Assembly (NCBI GenBank): GCA_033977485.1
Contig: CM066982.1
Span: 34,636,218 to 34,700,217 of the forward strand
Direction of reading: 5' to 3'
Length of the DNA: 64,000 nt
Source: Hydrangea macrophylla
Taxonomy: Eukaryota; Streptophyta; Magnoliopsida; Cornales; Hydrangeaceae
In this document: positions 1-10,160 of the stretch, piece by piece
How the letters are laid out: the number at the start of each line of letters is the position of its first letter
Position numbering within the stretch: the first letter of the stretch is position 1
The notes under the pieces: generated by a model
Databases searched by the model: none
The model's input: the letters and a program-made list of their open reading frames with translations, nothing else
What the model was told of the DNA's origin: nothing
Translations under genes and position numbers: made by a program

Positions 1-14
1 AAAATAGAGATCAA

Positions 15-221
15 GTGATGACTCCGACATCGAATGAGATTCAGAGTGATTTAACGTATGTCGCGTATCCGGTAGAGATCTTGGATCGGAAGGATCAAGT
101 CTTACGAAATAAAGTAATATCAAAAGTAAAAGTGTTATGGCGTAGCCAAACTACGGAAGAGATGACGTGGGAGATAGAAGATGAGATGCGTACTCAGTAT
201 CTGCACCTTTTCGAGACATGA
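15..221 (+). pseudogene. pol: Tekay-type Gypsy pol C-terminus (chromodomain-like)
   Basis: The 68-residue frame is the extreme C-terminus of a Ty3/Gypsy polyprotein. The segment YPVEILDRKDQVLRN followed by a K-V-x-W motif and a W-E-I-E-D motif is the usual ending of Tekay/Del-type chromoviruses, where a chromodomain-like tail after integrase is thought to steer integration to heterochromatin. The frame enters from the left window edge, so the ATG at 15 is internal and not a true start. It ends with TGA at 219-221, about 30 bp before a polypurine tract and LTR, as expected. Whether the rest of pol is intact cannot be seen. Confidence 0.85.
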
Positions 222-250
222 GGTATAAGTTTGGGGACAAACTTCTTTTA

Positions 251-260
251 AGGGGGAGAG
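251..260 (+). other. Polypurine tract of the Tekay-type element
   Basis: The purine run AGGGGGAGAG lies directly between the pol stop and the LTR start. This is the expected primer site for plus-strand DNA synthesis. Confidence 0.8.
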
Positions 261-797
261 TATTATAACACCCACATTCGTGTTATTGCATTTGCATTAC
301 ATTGTCATGCATGATAATGTGATGTGGCGTGTCTTATGACACATGGTTGAGTGAGTTTTGACTCACGAGTTGATTTGGGTGTCTGTATTAGAGAACCCTT
401 TGAAACTATTGTGATTGAGGATTTATTGTTTGTGAAGTCTCTCCGAGTATGAGACGGTCACTGTGGAACACTTTAAATGTTTATCTGGAAATAAATGTTT
501 ACCTGTGTATTGCAATATCTGTATTATTTTCTGGCTTAGAATATATTTCTGTCGTTAGATTTAGTATCCTGGTGAGGACGAATGAACACGCTATTAATTT
601 GGTAGGCTAATTAGCAACTTCGGAAATGTCATATAGAAATTCGCATTTTAGCGACCAAACGAAACTTAGTCGAAAACTTTTATAATTTTGAGGTTTCACT
701 CGTGAAGCTATGAATAAGCTGTATAGAAAGTTTCAGAGACTGATTAGGAGTTTGGAAAACTCGTGGGGAGGTAAACGTAATTCCCAAAAGAGTTGCC

Positions 798-806
798 TAT
801 ATATAG
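798..806 (+). promoter_or_regulatory. LTR TATA box
   Basis: TATATATAG about 535 bp into the LTR fits the U3/R promoter of a Gypsy LTR. Confidence 0.55.
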
Positions 807-1957
807 ATAGAGATGGATCTTTAGATTTTTGTAAATCTTAACCTAAGTTCAAGAAAGGAGGCCATAGGGAGATTTTGGGAGCTTAGAGCTGCGACGCCAA
901 ACGACGACCTTCCGTCAGTTTGTTTTCTCCTAGATTTCATATTCGAGCTCCTCGAGGTAAGAGCTTCGTTTTGATATATGCTAGGGCTTGTTTGGCCAAG
1001 TTTTTAGAAAAGTTGTTTTGTAGAATTTTTCATAAAAGTTGATAAATGGAATTCTGATCCATAGGAATTTTACTAAACGGACTTTTGCACGTTCTTTGTG
1101 CACGGGTTTTCTTCAGTTTGAATTATAGGAGCGTTATTCGGAGGTGAGTGATTCAACTATGTTTTGGAATGATTTCTTGGCATGTATTCATGTTATGTTT
1201 GAATAGCATGTATTAATTCTTAGAGATATATTGTGTAGTTCATATTGGGCAATTATATTGATAAGTAGGCTCAATAGCACGGTGATATGTTTTGATTACC
1301 GCGAGCATGGTGATATGTATTTGAGCATGTTAAGTTGCTTATGTGGGTCAGAAGGAGCACGTGGTCACCGTGCCATTTTGTGGAGCCGATATAGGCATTA
1401 AGGTCGCACGATTGTTTGTAGAATCGTGGGTCTTACCCTTTCGCGTGGACTTATTGGCCAGGAGTCGCGGATTGGGAGTATGGACGGGCACGTGAGTCTC
1501 CGGCGACTAGTATGAATTGTAGAGATGTGAATGCGGACATGTTTATCATTCATGTACATATGTTGATTTATTCACTAAGCGTTAGCTTAAACAAATCGAA
1601 ATATGTGTGGTTATTCAAATAACCATTGCAGGTGTTAATGCTGGCGAGGAATCGCAGAAGTGAGCACGTGGGTTGGGAGTTCTTTTAGAAGGCAACTTGA
1701 ATGTTAACCTTGTAGTTTTGGGATAATAGGATGTTGTAATAAGAATTCTTATGGTTTTTAGTTAAGTTTAACTTGGTATGTTAGAATGAATCTAAAACGT
1801 TGTAATAGTTAATAACATGTTGTAATTGTGCTTCGGTAATATGTTAATACAGTTAGGATTGCCTTGGAGTACTTTTGGAAGTGTGTGTTTGATCGCCGTT
1901 CGAATTCAAAAGCTTTTAAACTTAGAAAACTCTGCAGAATGAGAAGCTTCCATAAAT

Positions 1958-2244
1958 CAGTCGACTGGTTGAGAAAACAGTCGATTGGGGCCTTTGTTTT
2001 CAGCAACTCACTACATTGTTTCGCAGGGGATCAGTCGATTGGGTCCTCGACACAGTCGACTGAATCATGTTTTAAATTCAAATATTTTGTTCAGGCCAAA
2101 CTTTAGTCGACCGGACTTTATCAGTCGACTGAAAATTTGAAGCACCAGTCGATTGGGTGTAGAAAGCAGTCGACTGGATGGTGTTTTAAAATCCAACTTT
2201 CTGCTAGACCAGGATCAGTCGACTGGGTCTGAGGATCAGTCGAT
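1958..2244 (+). repeat. Cluster of ten CAGTCGACTG palindromes
   Basis: Ten copies or close variants (CAGTCGACTGG, CAGTCGATTGGG, TAGTCGACCGG) start at about 1958, 1978, 2032, 2053, 2104, 2122, 2146, 2167, 2216 and 2237. The core 10-mer is a perfect palindrome. Spacing is irregular (about 18-54 bp), so this is not a simple tandem repeat. Confidence 0.9.
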
Positions 2245-2722
2245 ATTCCGCTGCGTGTGTTCTTCAAACTAATTTTTGGGAACGTTAATGAATTGGTTTA
2301 GCCTCGGTGGCGTGCCACGGGCTCCGATTCCGCTATTGTGGGATCGGGCTGTGACAGATGCTCTATCAGATGAGGTTTGAAAATCTGCGCCATTCAGTAG
2401 ACTGCCCGGGAAACTGCTCGGGGCACCCCTCGGGAATGGACCCGCCCCCTTGGCCGCTCGGGGGTTGAACTGGACGGTACTGTTGGGAACCTAGGGTCGG
2501 TGGCTGCCACGTGTCTAGGAATGATTGGTCTGGTTAGGATCCAACGAGGACGGTGTGGGTGTAACCGAATAGTCGCGTGGTAACTGGACTGTCATGTCAC
2601 ATATTTAATGCACACGTCTTTTGAGGTGACGCTTCACGTGCCCAAGGGGATAACTGTCTGGCGGTTTAGGCGGGAAAGTTTCCTGGCCGTTGGATCTAAT
2701 CTGATCTGGACCGTTCACGCTT

Positions 2723-2730
2723 TATAAATA
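2723..2730 (+). promoter_or_regulatory. TATA box of the antisense extra gene
   Basis: TATAAATA lies upstream of the plus-strand coding segments of the Tat extra gene and on their strand. No coding potential is seen at 2357-2720, which fits a promoter region. Confidence 0.5.
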
Positions 2731-2790
2731 ATGGACACTTATCCATTTCTTTCATTCCTGCTGCCCTGAGATAGAGACTATCTAGCGGTT

Positions 2791-5260
2791 TTGAGAGCAA
2801 AAAGTCCCCGGTCAAGCTTCCCGATCTCTTTTCCTGCTTTAATTCTTGTATGTCCTCACTTCCCTAGTTTAATTCACTGTTCTCTTCCTTATCCTTTTTC
2901 TTTTCTTTCCCGAGTGATGCTTGAGAGGGCGAACCCACTAGGGCTCGCACAAAAGTGGGATTTCTTCTTCCTCTTTAGGTCAAGTAACCCATCCTCTGTG
3001 GTAGAGCGATTGAGCCGGCCGAGTTGTCCCGTGGTAGTGTTAACCGAGTGTTACATTGCCCTGAAAGCCTTATACGCCTTGCTCCATAGGCTCTTGGACC
3101 TACCGCCCTTGTACCTTAGGCACGGAGCCCCCGACCCCTACCTAGGCCACCAACTATTACCCTGTCCAGCCTCGGGAACCTTAGAGATGTGCCAGTCCAG
3201 TTTTGATTCCTCTTCTCGGTTGGAGGATGAACATTCCCGGTCTGGGATCCCGGACACAAGCCTGGACCCACCCTCTGCCACTCCGTCAAACCATCATAGC
3301 GAGGGTAGGTTTCCGATCCGGGTTTCAGACGATGAGTCGGACTAGGAGGCCCCGGTGGCCTCCGTCTCATGGGGTTCAGGTGATGAGATACCCGGGGGGT
3401 CCTAACCCCGAGGTTGCATTTGCCTATGAATTCACTCCTTCCATCCTGCGTACCCAAGACCTTAGCCAAATTAGGGAGAGGTATGCCATTCCCAAAGGTT
3501 GATCCTTGGCTGTACATGCTGGCGAGGCCCAGCTCCGTCATCTGAGGTTCGTCTCTTTGTATAAAGATTCCCTCATGGGTGGGTTCCGCATCCCCCTTCA
3601 CCCGGTAGCCTAAGATGTCTTGATCTACCTTGGGATCACTCCCGGGCAGTTATCTCTGAATGGCTGGAGGTTCTTGATGGGGTCCATCTCTCTTTGGCCC
3701 CAAGTCTTCGGGTGTAAACTCACCCTCTAAGAGTTCTTGTGGACCCATCGACTGTTTCCCGTGCATTGGTAGGTCGGTTTCTTCTCTCCGGGGACTCGTC
3801 AGGGGCAAAAAATCATTGTAAACTGCCCAAGAAACAAGGGGCTAGAAGAACAAGTATCCACCCCCGGGCGCTGTGAGCAGGCCCCAGGAATTCAGTTAAG
3901 GACTTCTTGGGCTGGAGAGCCAAGGAGTAAGCCCGTCTGATACTTCTCTTTTTGCTTTCCTTTGCCTTTGAGCATAGTCATGTGGCTAACCGTTTCATGT
4001 TTTGCTTTGTAGTGGGGTAAGATGACCCGCCGAGCATTCCCGATGAGTGCCAAGCCAGGATCAGGCACTTGGCAAACCTGGCCACCAACATCTGGAACGT
4101 GCTAACCCGGACAGGAGATTTTAAGGCCTCCTACGATCCAGACCAGCCCGTCGAAGCTCCTGTCTTTCCACCAATCATCTGAACTATTTGGCCTTGGCCA
4201 TTCTTTACTGCTTTTCCTGGTTACTGACCGTATGATCTTTTCTCTTCGCAGAAATGGGCCCCAGGAGGGATTTGGAGTAGCTAAGGGCCAGATAGGCTAC
4301 TGCTATTGCCGCCGCCACCGCCGTCGCTCAGATAACGGAGAAAGGGAAGAGGCTAGCCGCCAAGGCCTCAGGCAGTGATCGTCTGCTCAGGCGAATAAGG
4401 CACAGGATGGCGGCGCACCAGGAACCCGGGGGGACGTCGGCTCCCCGTGTGGTGGTGGTGGAGGAGACTGCTCCTTGGGCAGACTTACCGTCTGGGACAC
4501 CGCTGGGGGAGTCGGCAGCGATTAGGGAGAGGGCCAGGTTGGGCCTTCTCCCAAGTCAGGTGGAGATGTGTGCAAATATGTCTCCCCAAGTCTTCCAGGG
4601 GTGGCTGTACAGCCTCTCCTACTTCGTAAGTACTTCTGCTACTGTGTTCTTCATTCCTTATTCACTCTGTTTGCTTGGTGACTTACCAGTTTACGCTTCT
4701 TGCAGGTCAGCTGGATGGCTGCCGGAGTTGAATCCTTCCTGCTCTCCCTGGATGGGAGGGCCACTACTGCTAAAGTTGCCTTGTCGCAAAAGAGGGCAGC
4801 CTCTGAGGCCAAGGAGATTACCCTGACCGTTGAGAAGGACAAGGTCAAGGGCTTGGCCCTGGGCCTTGATGCTGCGCAGACGGAGTTGGTGGCCGCCTTG
4901 GCTAATTTGGAGGTTACCCGGGCCAACCTGGCGGCGGCGGCGGAGGCTCGAGAGAAGGCCCTAGCTGAGGCGGTGGTAGTAGGGTCTATAGAGGAGGCCT
5001 TTAATGACGGCTTCTTCCAGGGCTACAAAGACCTGAAGAGAAGGCTAGCCCAAGACCACCCCAAGTGGGACATCTTATCCTATAAGTGGATATACTTAGA
5101 CTAGTGGGACATGGGTTCCGCCGCTGCCGAAGGTGCTATTACTGGGCTGGACCTGCTGCAGATGCCGCCCCAGGCGAGGATGCTGCTCCGGGCGGGGATG
5201 CTGCTCCAGGAGGGGAGGCTGGTGAGATCGAGGATGTGGTCGTGGTGGACGACGCCTAGC
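2791..5260 (+). pseudogene. Antisense spliced extra ORF of the Tat element (Transposase_28-like)
   Basis: Plus-strand exons lie opposite to gag-pol. At about 3557-3710 the translation carries GFRIPLHP, then L-G-I-T-P-G-Q-L and N-G-W-R-F-L, the core signature of the plant 'putative gypsy type transposon' family (Transposase_28), interrupted by a stop. Introns are visible. The best is 4626-4705 (donor TTC/GTAAGT, acceptor TTGCAG), which joins 4407-4625 to 4706-5104 in the same phase. Weaker ones are 3927-4012 and one ending at 4251. The last large exon is a coiled-coil-like, Ala/Glu-rich stretch ending in a conserved-looking DGFFQGYKDLKRR block. An Asp/Gly/Pro-rich tail continues in another frame to TAG at about 5260. 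The N-terminus is uncertain. Stops and frameshifts suggest decay. Function is unknown. Confidence 0.65.
4407..5104 (+). pseudogene. Two in-phase exons of the extra ORF with an 80-bp intron
   Basis: Exon 4407-4625 is exactly 73 codons and ends at GTAAGT. The next exon resumes at 4706 in phase 0 and is open to the TAG at 5102-5104. The joined product would be a hydrophilic, probably coiled-coil protein rich in Ala, Glu and Lys, ending with DGFFQGYKDLKRR and a W-D-I-L motif. The exact phase match, good splice consensus and short AT-rich intron make splicing credible. The conserved C-terminal block is familiar from many plant retroelement-derived hypothetical proteins, but I cannot give it a function. 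Confidence 0.6.
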
Positions 5261-6010
5261 CTCTCTACCTGTCTTTTTTTTTTTTAGGGGAGGCTACTAC
5301 AACTGCCCCCCAAGCTTTGTACATTTTTTTGTTTTTAATGAAAAGGTCCTCTGAGGCCACCCTTTTGCATCAGTCATTTTTCATTGTGTTTCTTTTTTGC
5401 ACTTGCCTGTTTGTATTGCCTGTGCCCGACCGGTTGTTAGTTATACAAAAATCCTGCCTTACCAAAAGGTTTATGACTGTGACTGGTAGAGAACACTTGG
5501 TCTTCTAGGGACCTGTTTTGAAGGGCCTATCTGGTATAGTGTAGGATTTTGATCTTGTTACTATCTGGACGGTTTCTCTGAGCAGTGTAAGTACGTAGGA
5601 ATGTTCGAGGATTCCAAGCCCTGTTAGTGCCCAATGTGATTCCCTGTTTTAGTCCAGCATCCCCCCTGCCCCCCAAGCTTTTGCTAAGGCGGGCATTAGT
5701 AGAGGGATTGATCGTAAGGAACCGACCTAGAATATGGGTGGTTATAGGGTCTTTTTAAGCTTGCTATCATTAGCTACCTAGGGGGATTTACCCCCATTGT
5801 CGGTTATGGACCTAAGCGAAGCCGGTGCCTCGGATGTGAACCCGAGGTCTTCTACCTTGGGTGTGACCCCGAGGTATTTTTTGCCTCGGGTGTTATCCCG
5901 AGGTCTTCTGTGCCTCAGGTATGATCCCGAGGTCTTTTTATTTGTTTGCACGGAACACTGGTAGTGCAACAAAAAAAGCTATATTACTTTTTGAAAATCA
6001 CAATAACTGC
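5261..6010. other. Non-coding spacer between extra ORF and integrase
   Basis: No coding frame is supported. The stretch holds a T-run at about 5276-5285 that could be a 3' UTR or poly(A) region of the plus-strand gene, and the hairpin array at 5828-5936. Confidence 0.5.
5828..5936. repeat. Four tandem CCTCGGG-N6-CCCGAGG hairpin units
   Basis: Four units of about 29 bp, each an inverted repeat such as CCTCGGGTGTTATCCCGAGG (7-bp arms, 6-bp loop), are separated by TCTTCT-like linkers. Arms in individual units carry one or two changes. Confidence 0.8.
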
Positions 6011-6049
6011 TTAAGGAGAGCTACAAATTCCCTAACCAACGCTATCTTG

Positions 6050-7350
6050 CTCTTATCCAAGCATCATTGAAAATACTTGCAGAGATGTTGTATGTTCTAA
6101 GGGTGAGATAGATCATGTCCGTCCAAAGTCTATAACCAATAGGTGCCTGATCGGTTGACCCAGGTAATCCTGTATGGTCCTTCCTAGTTTGGCCCTAATT
6201 TTTCGTGGCTCAAAACCTTGGTAGACTGATTTACCGCCTTAAGGACCAGATCTCCCACCTGGAAACTACGATGCTTGAATTTGTTGTTGAAATACCGAGA
6301 GACCCGCTGCTTATAGGCTGCCACTTTTAGATATGCCCGGTCCATTCTCTCCTCTATTAGATCGAGCTCCCCCCTAAGAGCTTCCTCGTTGCCTGCTCAC
6401 TAAAATTTGCTACTCAATAAGTCGATAATCCGAGCTCTGTGGGGAACACTGCCTCGAAGCCGTAGGTGAGGTAGAAGGGGGTCTCCCCTGTGGTCGCTCG
6501 GGGAGTAGTGCGGTATGCCCACAAGAGTGTTGGCAGCTCTTTGGCCCAGAGTCCCTTGGCATCTTCAAGTCTGGTTTTAATGGACTGCAGGATTGTTCGG
6601 TTTGTCACTTCGACCTGTCCATTGGCCTGAGGGTGCTCGGGGTATGAGTAGTGGATTTATATTCCATAGCCCGAGCAGATTTGCCTAAACACCGGGGTAT
6701 CGAACTGCCTATCGTTGTCACTGACCAGGACCCTAGGGATGCCGAACCGGTTGAGGATGTTTCTCTCGATGAAGTTCTCCATCTTTTTCTCGGTGATCTT
6801 TTTCAAGGGCTCGACTTCTGCCCACTTGGTGAAATAGTACACGACGATGATTGTGAACTTGACTTGTCCTTTTCCAATCAGGAGGGGACCGACAATATCA
6901 ATACCTTGCTAAGTGAATGGTCAGGGGCTGAGGATTGATTTCTAGAGCTCTCCCGGGAGGTTGATCATAGGCGAATGTCTTTGGCACTTGTCACACTGCC
7001 TGATATATTCTTGGGAATCTCGGGCCATCGTCTGCCAAAAATAGCCCTGTAGCAGGGCCTTTCGGGAGAGTGCCCGACCTCCCATGTAGCTTCCACACAC
7101 TCCTTCGTGGATTTCATGCAATATCCCACAGAGCTATTTAGAGTGGATGTACCCGAGACACGGGATAGTGAACCCTCTTTCGTAGAGGATGCCATCAACG
7201 AGGTGGTACCTGGCTGCCTGGTACTTTACCCGCCGGACTTCCTCTTTTTCATACGGTAAAGTACTAGTCGTGAGGAACATCATGATCGGATCTATCCAAC
7301 TGGGCCCCAAAGGGACCAGTTCAACCTCCACGCCTTCTAAGTTGACCACG
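6050..7350 (-). pseudogene. pol: Tat integrase, decayed
   Basis: Read on the minus strand. A zinc-binding region with C-D-K-C-Q-R lies near 6975-7010 and an N-terminal segment at 7134-7349. Core segments include YYFTKWAEVEPL and V-S-D-N-D-R-Q-F (6657-6842), then L-L-W-A-Y-R-T-T-P-R (6414-6608). The C-terminal QVGDLVL and N-W-E-G-P-Y motifs lie at about 6150-6270. These are in the normal order for a Gypsy integrase. Frames are broken several times, so the protein cannot be made. The terminal domain lacks a chromodomain, as expected for Tat. Confidence 0.8.
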
Positions 7351-7402
7351 CTGGGTTGGGTAAGTATTCTATCCTTATCCTGGGTAGGTCTGACTCAGAA
7401 GA

Positions 7403-8230
7403 TCAGGTAAGGCGGGCTAACCGATCGACCCTTGTGTTTTCTTCCCTCAGGATCTGTGTGATGGATAACCCCTTAAGCATCTTTGAGACTATTCGGACTA
7501 GGGCCAGGTAGGCTATCATGTTGTCTTCCCAGGCTTCATACTCCTGATTAACTTGATTGACCATGAGTTGGGAGTCACTGTACCTATGGACTTGTTGTGC
7601 ACCCATCGAAGTAGCTAATTGTAATCCAACCAACAGGGATTCGTACTCTGCCTCGTTGTTAGAGGCTTGGAAACCGAACCTTAGCACGTACTCTAGTTGG
7701 ATTCTGTCGGGTTTGGCGGGCTAACCGATCGACCCTCGTGTTTTCTTCCCTCAGGATCTGTGTGATGGATAACCCCTTAAGCATCTTTGAGACTATTCAG
7801 ACGAGGGCCAGGTAGGCTATCATGTTGTCTTCCCAGGCTTCATACTCCTGATTAACTTAATTGACCATGAGCTGGGAGTCACTGTACCCATGGACTTGTT
7901 GTGCACCCATCGAAGTAGCCAATTGTAATCCAACCAACAGGGCTTCGTACTCTGTCTCGTTGTTAGAGGCTTGGAAACCGAACCTTAGCACGTACTCTAG
8001 TTGGATTCTATCGGGTGTGGTGAGAATGATACCTATTCCACTACCCTGTTTGTTGGAGGATCCGTCCACATAGAGTACCCAGGTTGGGGTGTCAGGTTGT
8101 AGACCGGGCGGTAGAACCGACGGGTCAAGCTCTTCGATCGGATCTTCTGGATACGTGAATTCTACAAGAAAATCTGCTACTGCTTGCCCCTTAATTGTCG
8201 TCCAGGCTCTATAGACTACTTTAAGTTCTT
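7403..8230 (-). pseudogene. pol: Archaeal-type RNase H of the Tat element, internally duplicated
   Basis: The minus-strand translation shows Y-V-D-G-S-S-N-K-Q-G-S-G-x-G, then S-N-N-E-A-E-Y and Y-S-D-S-Q-L-M-V-N. These are the D-E-D catalytic blocks of the second, archaeal-type RNase H that distinguishes Tat elements. It is followed by REENTRVDRLARL. Bases 7411-7714 and 7715-8018 are near-identical copies, so most of the domain is present twice. The 304-bp unit is not a multiple of three, so the duplication also shifts the frame. Confidence 0.85.
7411..8018. repeat. Direct duplication of 304 bp (two copies)
   Basis: Copy 1 at 7411-7714 and copy 2 at 7715-8018 both start GGCGGGCTAACCGATCGACC and differ at only a few positions. 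The copies abut exactly, pointing to a fairly recent tandem duplication. Confidence 0.9.
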
Positions 8231-9263
8231 CTAACTCTAATGCCCACTTGACAAGCTTCTGGATGTCTCAAGCCTGCTTAAGATCCGACAAACAGGCTGA
8301 TACGTGAGGACTATAATGACATGGTCTTGAAAATATGGGCAGAGTCTCCAGGTAGAAGTAATAAGGGTAAAAGTGAAATTTTTGATGTGGGAATATCAAC
8401 TTTCTCCACCTTGAAGCGATCGACTGGTGTAATAAACCAGGAATTGTATATCGTGCTCCTTTCTGATGAGTGCCGAGCTCACTGCTGAAGGTGACACTGC
8501 CAAGTAAAGAAACAATTCCTCCTTTGGTACATGCGTTGAGAGTAGGGGAGGTGATTTCATGTATTTCTTGAGATCCTAAAACACCTCCTCATATTCTTTC
8601 GACCATTAAAATGCTTTACGTAGGATTTTGAAGAACAACAGACATTGATCGGTAGCTCGGGAGACGAATCGGTTCAGCGCTGCCACCCATCCGGCCAAAC
8701 TTTGAACTTCTTTGGTTGACCTGGGTGACTGTATGCTATTAATAGCCTGAATTTTTTTGTGGTTCGCTTCTATCCCTTGCCTGCTGACTAAATGCCCTAG
8801 AAATTTCCCGGACGAGACTCCAAAGTGCACTTGGCTGGGTTCAACCTCATCCGGTACTTTCTCAAGATGCTGAAGGCCCCGGCCAGGTGATCTAGATGGT
8901 CGAACTCATCTCTGCTTTTGACCAAAAGATCGTTGACGTAAACCTCCATCGATTTCCCGATTAAGTCTTTGAACATGAAATTGACCAGGCGTTGATAAGT
9001 TGCCTCAGCGTTTTTGAGCCCAAATGGCATCACCTTGTAACAATATGTCCCCTTATTTGTGATGAAGAAAGTCTTCTCTTCATCCAGAGTAGATGTTCAT
9101 GAATGAAAGAAGTGAGTGACCGGCCGTGAAGTCCACAAGGAGGTCTATTCGAGGTAACTTGCCACAGATAGCAATCCTTGGGGCAGGCCTTATTCAGGTC
9201 GGTAAAATCCATACACATTCTCCACGTTCTGTTGCTTTTCTTGACTAGTACTACATTTTCCAA
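8231..9263 (-). pseudogene. pol: Tat reverse transcriptase and first RNase H, decayed
   Basis: RT blocks on the minus strand run W-R-M-C-M-D-F-T-D-L-N-K-A-C-P (about 9180-9220), M-M-P-F-G-L-K-N-A (9007-9033) and the catalytic box at about 8930-8945. The box reads YVND instead of the family's YVDD, a lost metal ligand. F-L-G-H-L-V-S-R-Q-G-I and the thumb/connection follow at 8606-8830. Remnants of the ordinary RNase H lie at 8231-8600 (an L-F-L-Y-L-A-V-S motif and SRSLQG). Several frames are used, so the enzyme is dead. Confidence 0.8.
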
Positions 9264-9284
9264 CCAGTCGGGATAGTGAACTTC

Positions 9285-10160
9285 TTAGACGGACCTTGCC
9301 TTCAGGAGCTTTTTAATTTCTTCATGCACTGCTGCTTGTCTTTCAGGAGCCATGTCCCTCTGCTTCTGCTTGACCGATTGGGAATCCGGGTCGATGTTGA
9401 GACAATGGAACATGACCCGGGGGTCAATCCCTGGCATGTCTTCATGGCACCAGGCGAATACGTCCTGGTTCTGTCGCAGGAACTGGATCAACTTTTCCTT
9501 GAGGCTTAGCTCTAAGAGAGTGCCGATACTGACGGACTGGTCGGGGAGTTGGGGGTCCAACATAACTTGTTCCAGCTCTTCTACCGGGCTGACTCTACCC
9601 CTTATGTCCCTCGGGTCCATCTCTTGAACGTTCAACACCTCTACAACTGCTTCCCTATGCAAGGAGCTAACATAACATCTCCAGGCGGTTGCTTGGTCTC
9701 CACGCAAGCTCCTGGGACCCTGGGGGGTGGGGGGGGGGTCAGAAACTTCATCACTAGACCGTACATTGACACAACTGCCTTGGCCTTGTTGAGCATTAGC
9801 CTTCCTAGGATGACATTATAGGCAGACATGGCTTCTACCATCGCAAAGTTTGCAAGTATAGAGACTTGCTGGGAGTAGGTCCCCATGAGAACTGGGAGCT
9901 CGATCTTACCAAGCGATTGTGTGCTAGATCCGTTGAATCCTACCAGGAGAGTGGCTAATGGTTGGAGCCGATCCCTTAATATACCAAACTAATCAAAAGC
10001 TGAGATGAACAAAATGTTAGAGGAGCTGCTCATGTCCACCAACACCCTCTTGACCACATAATTTGCTATAGAGAGTGTCACCACCATCGGATCATCGTAG
10101 GGGCAACACAGATCCTTCACATCGTCAGACAAGAACGTCAACACATCGGTTAGTGGGTAG
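9285..10160 (-). pseudogene. pol: Tat protease and protease-RT linker, decayed
   Basis: The linker reads as one 140-residue frame (9285-9707) with QDVFAWCHEDMPGIDP, typical of plant Tat/Gypsy polyproteins. The frame shifts near a C/G homopolymer at about 9720-9735; upstream, Y-N-V-I-L-G-R-L-M-L-N-K-A-K-A-V-V-S is the C-terminal protease block. The active-site region at about 10010-10060 reads V-D-M-S-S-S-S-N-I-L, where D-T/S-G would be expected, so the catalytic triad appears lost. Confidence 0.75.

Larger units (their letters stand above)
264..2356 (+). repeat. 3' LTR of the Tekay-type Gypsy element
   Basis: The LTR is about 2.1 kb. It begins TATAACACCC (canonical TGTAACACCC with a G-to-A change) straight after the polypurine tract and ends ...GGGCTGTGACA. 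A TATA box (TATATATAG) lies at 798-806. The 3' third holds ten CAGTCGACTG-type palindromes (1958-2244). The 5' LTR lies outside the window, so identity and target duplication cannot be tested; the expected duplication would be GATGC (2357-2361). No gene is seen in this stretch. Confidence 0.8.

Noticed and set aside
2357..2720. Remnant of the Tat 3' LTR
   Set aside because: I compared it by eye with 11961-12597 and saw no ordered similarity.
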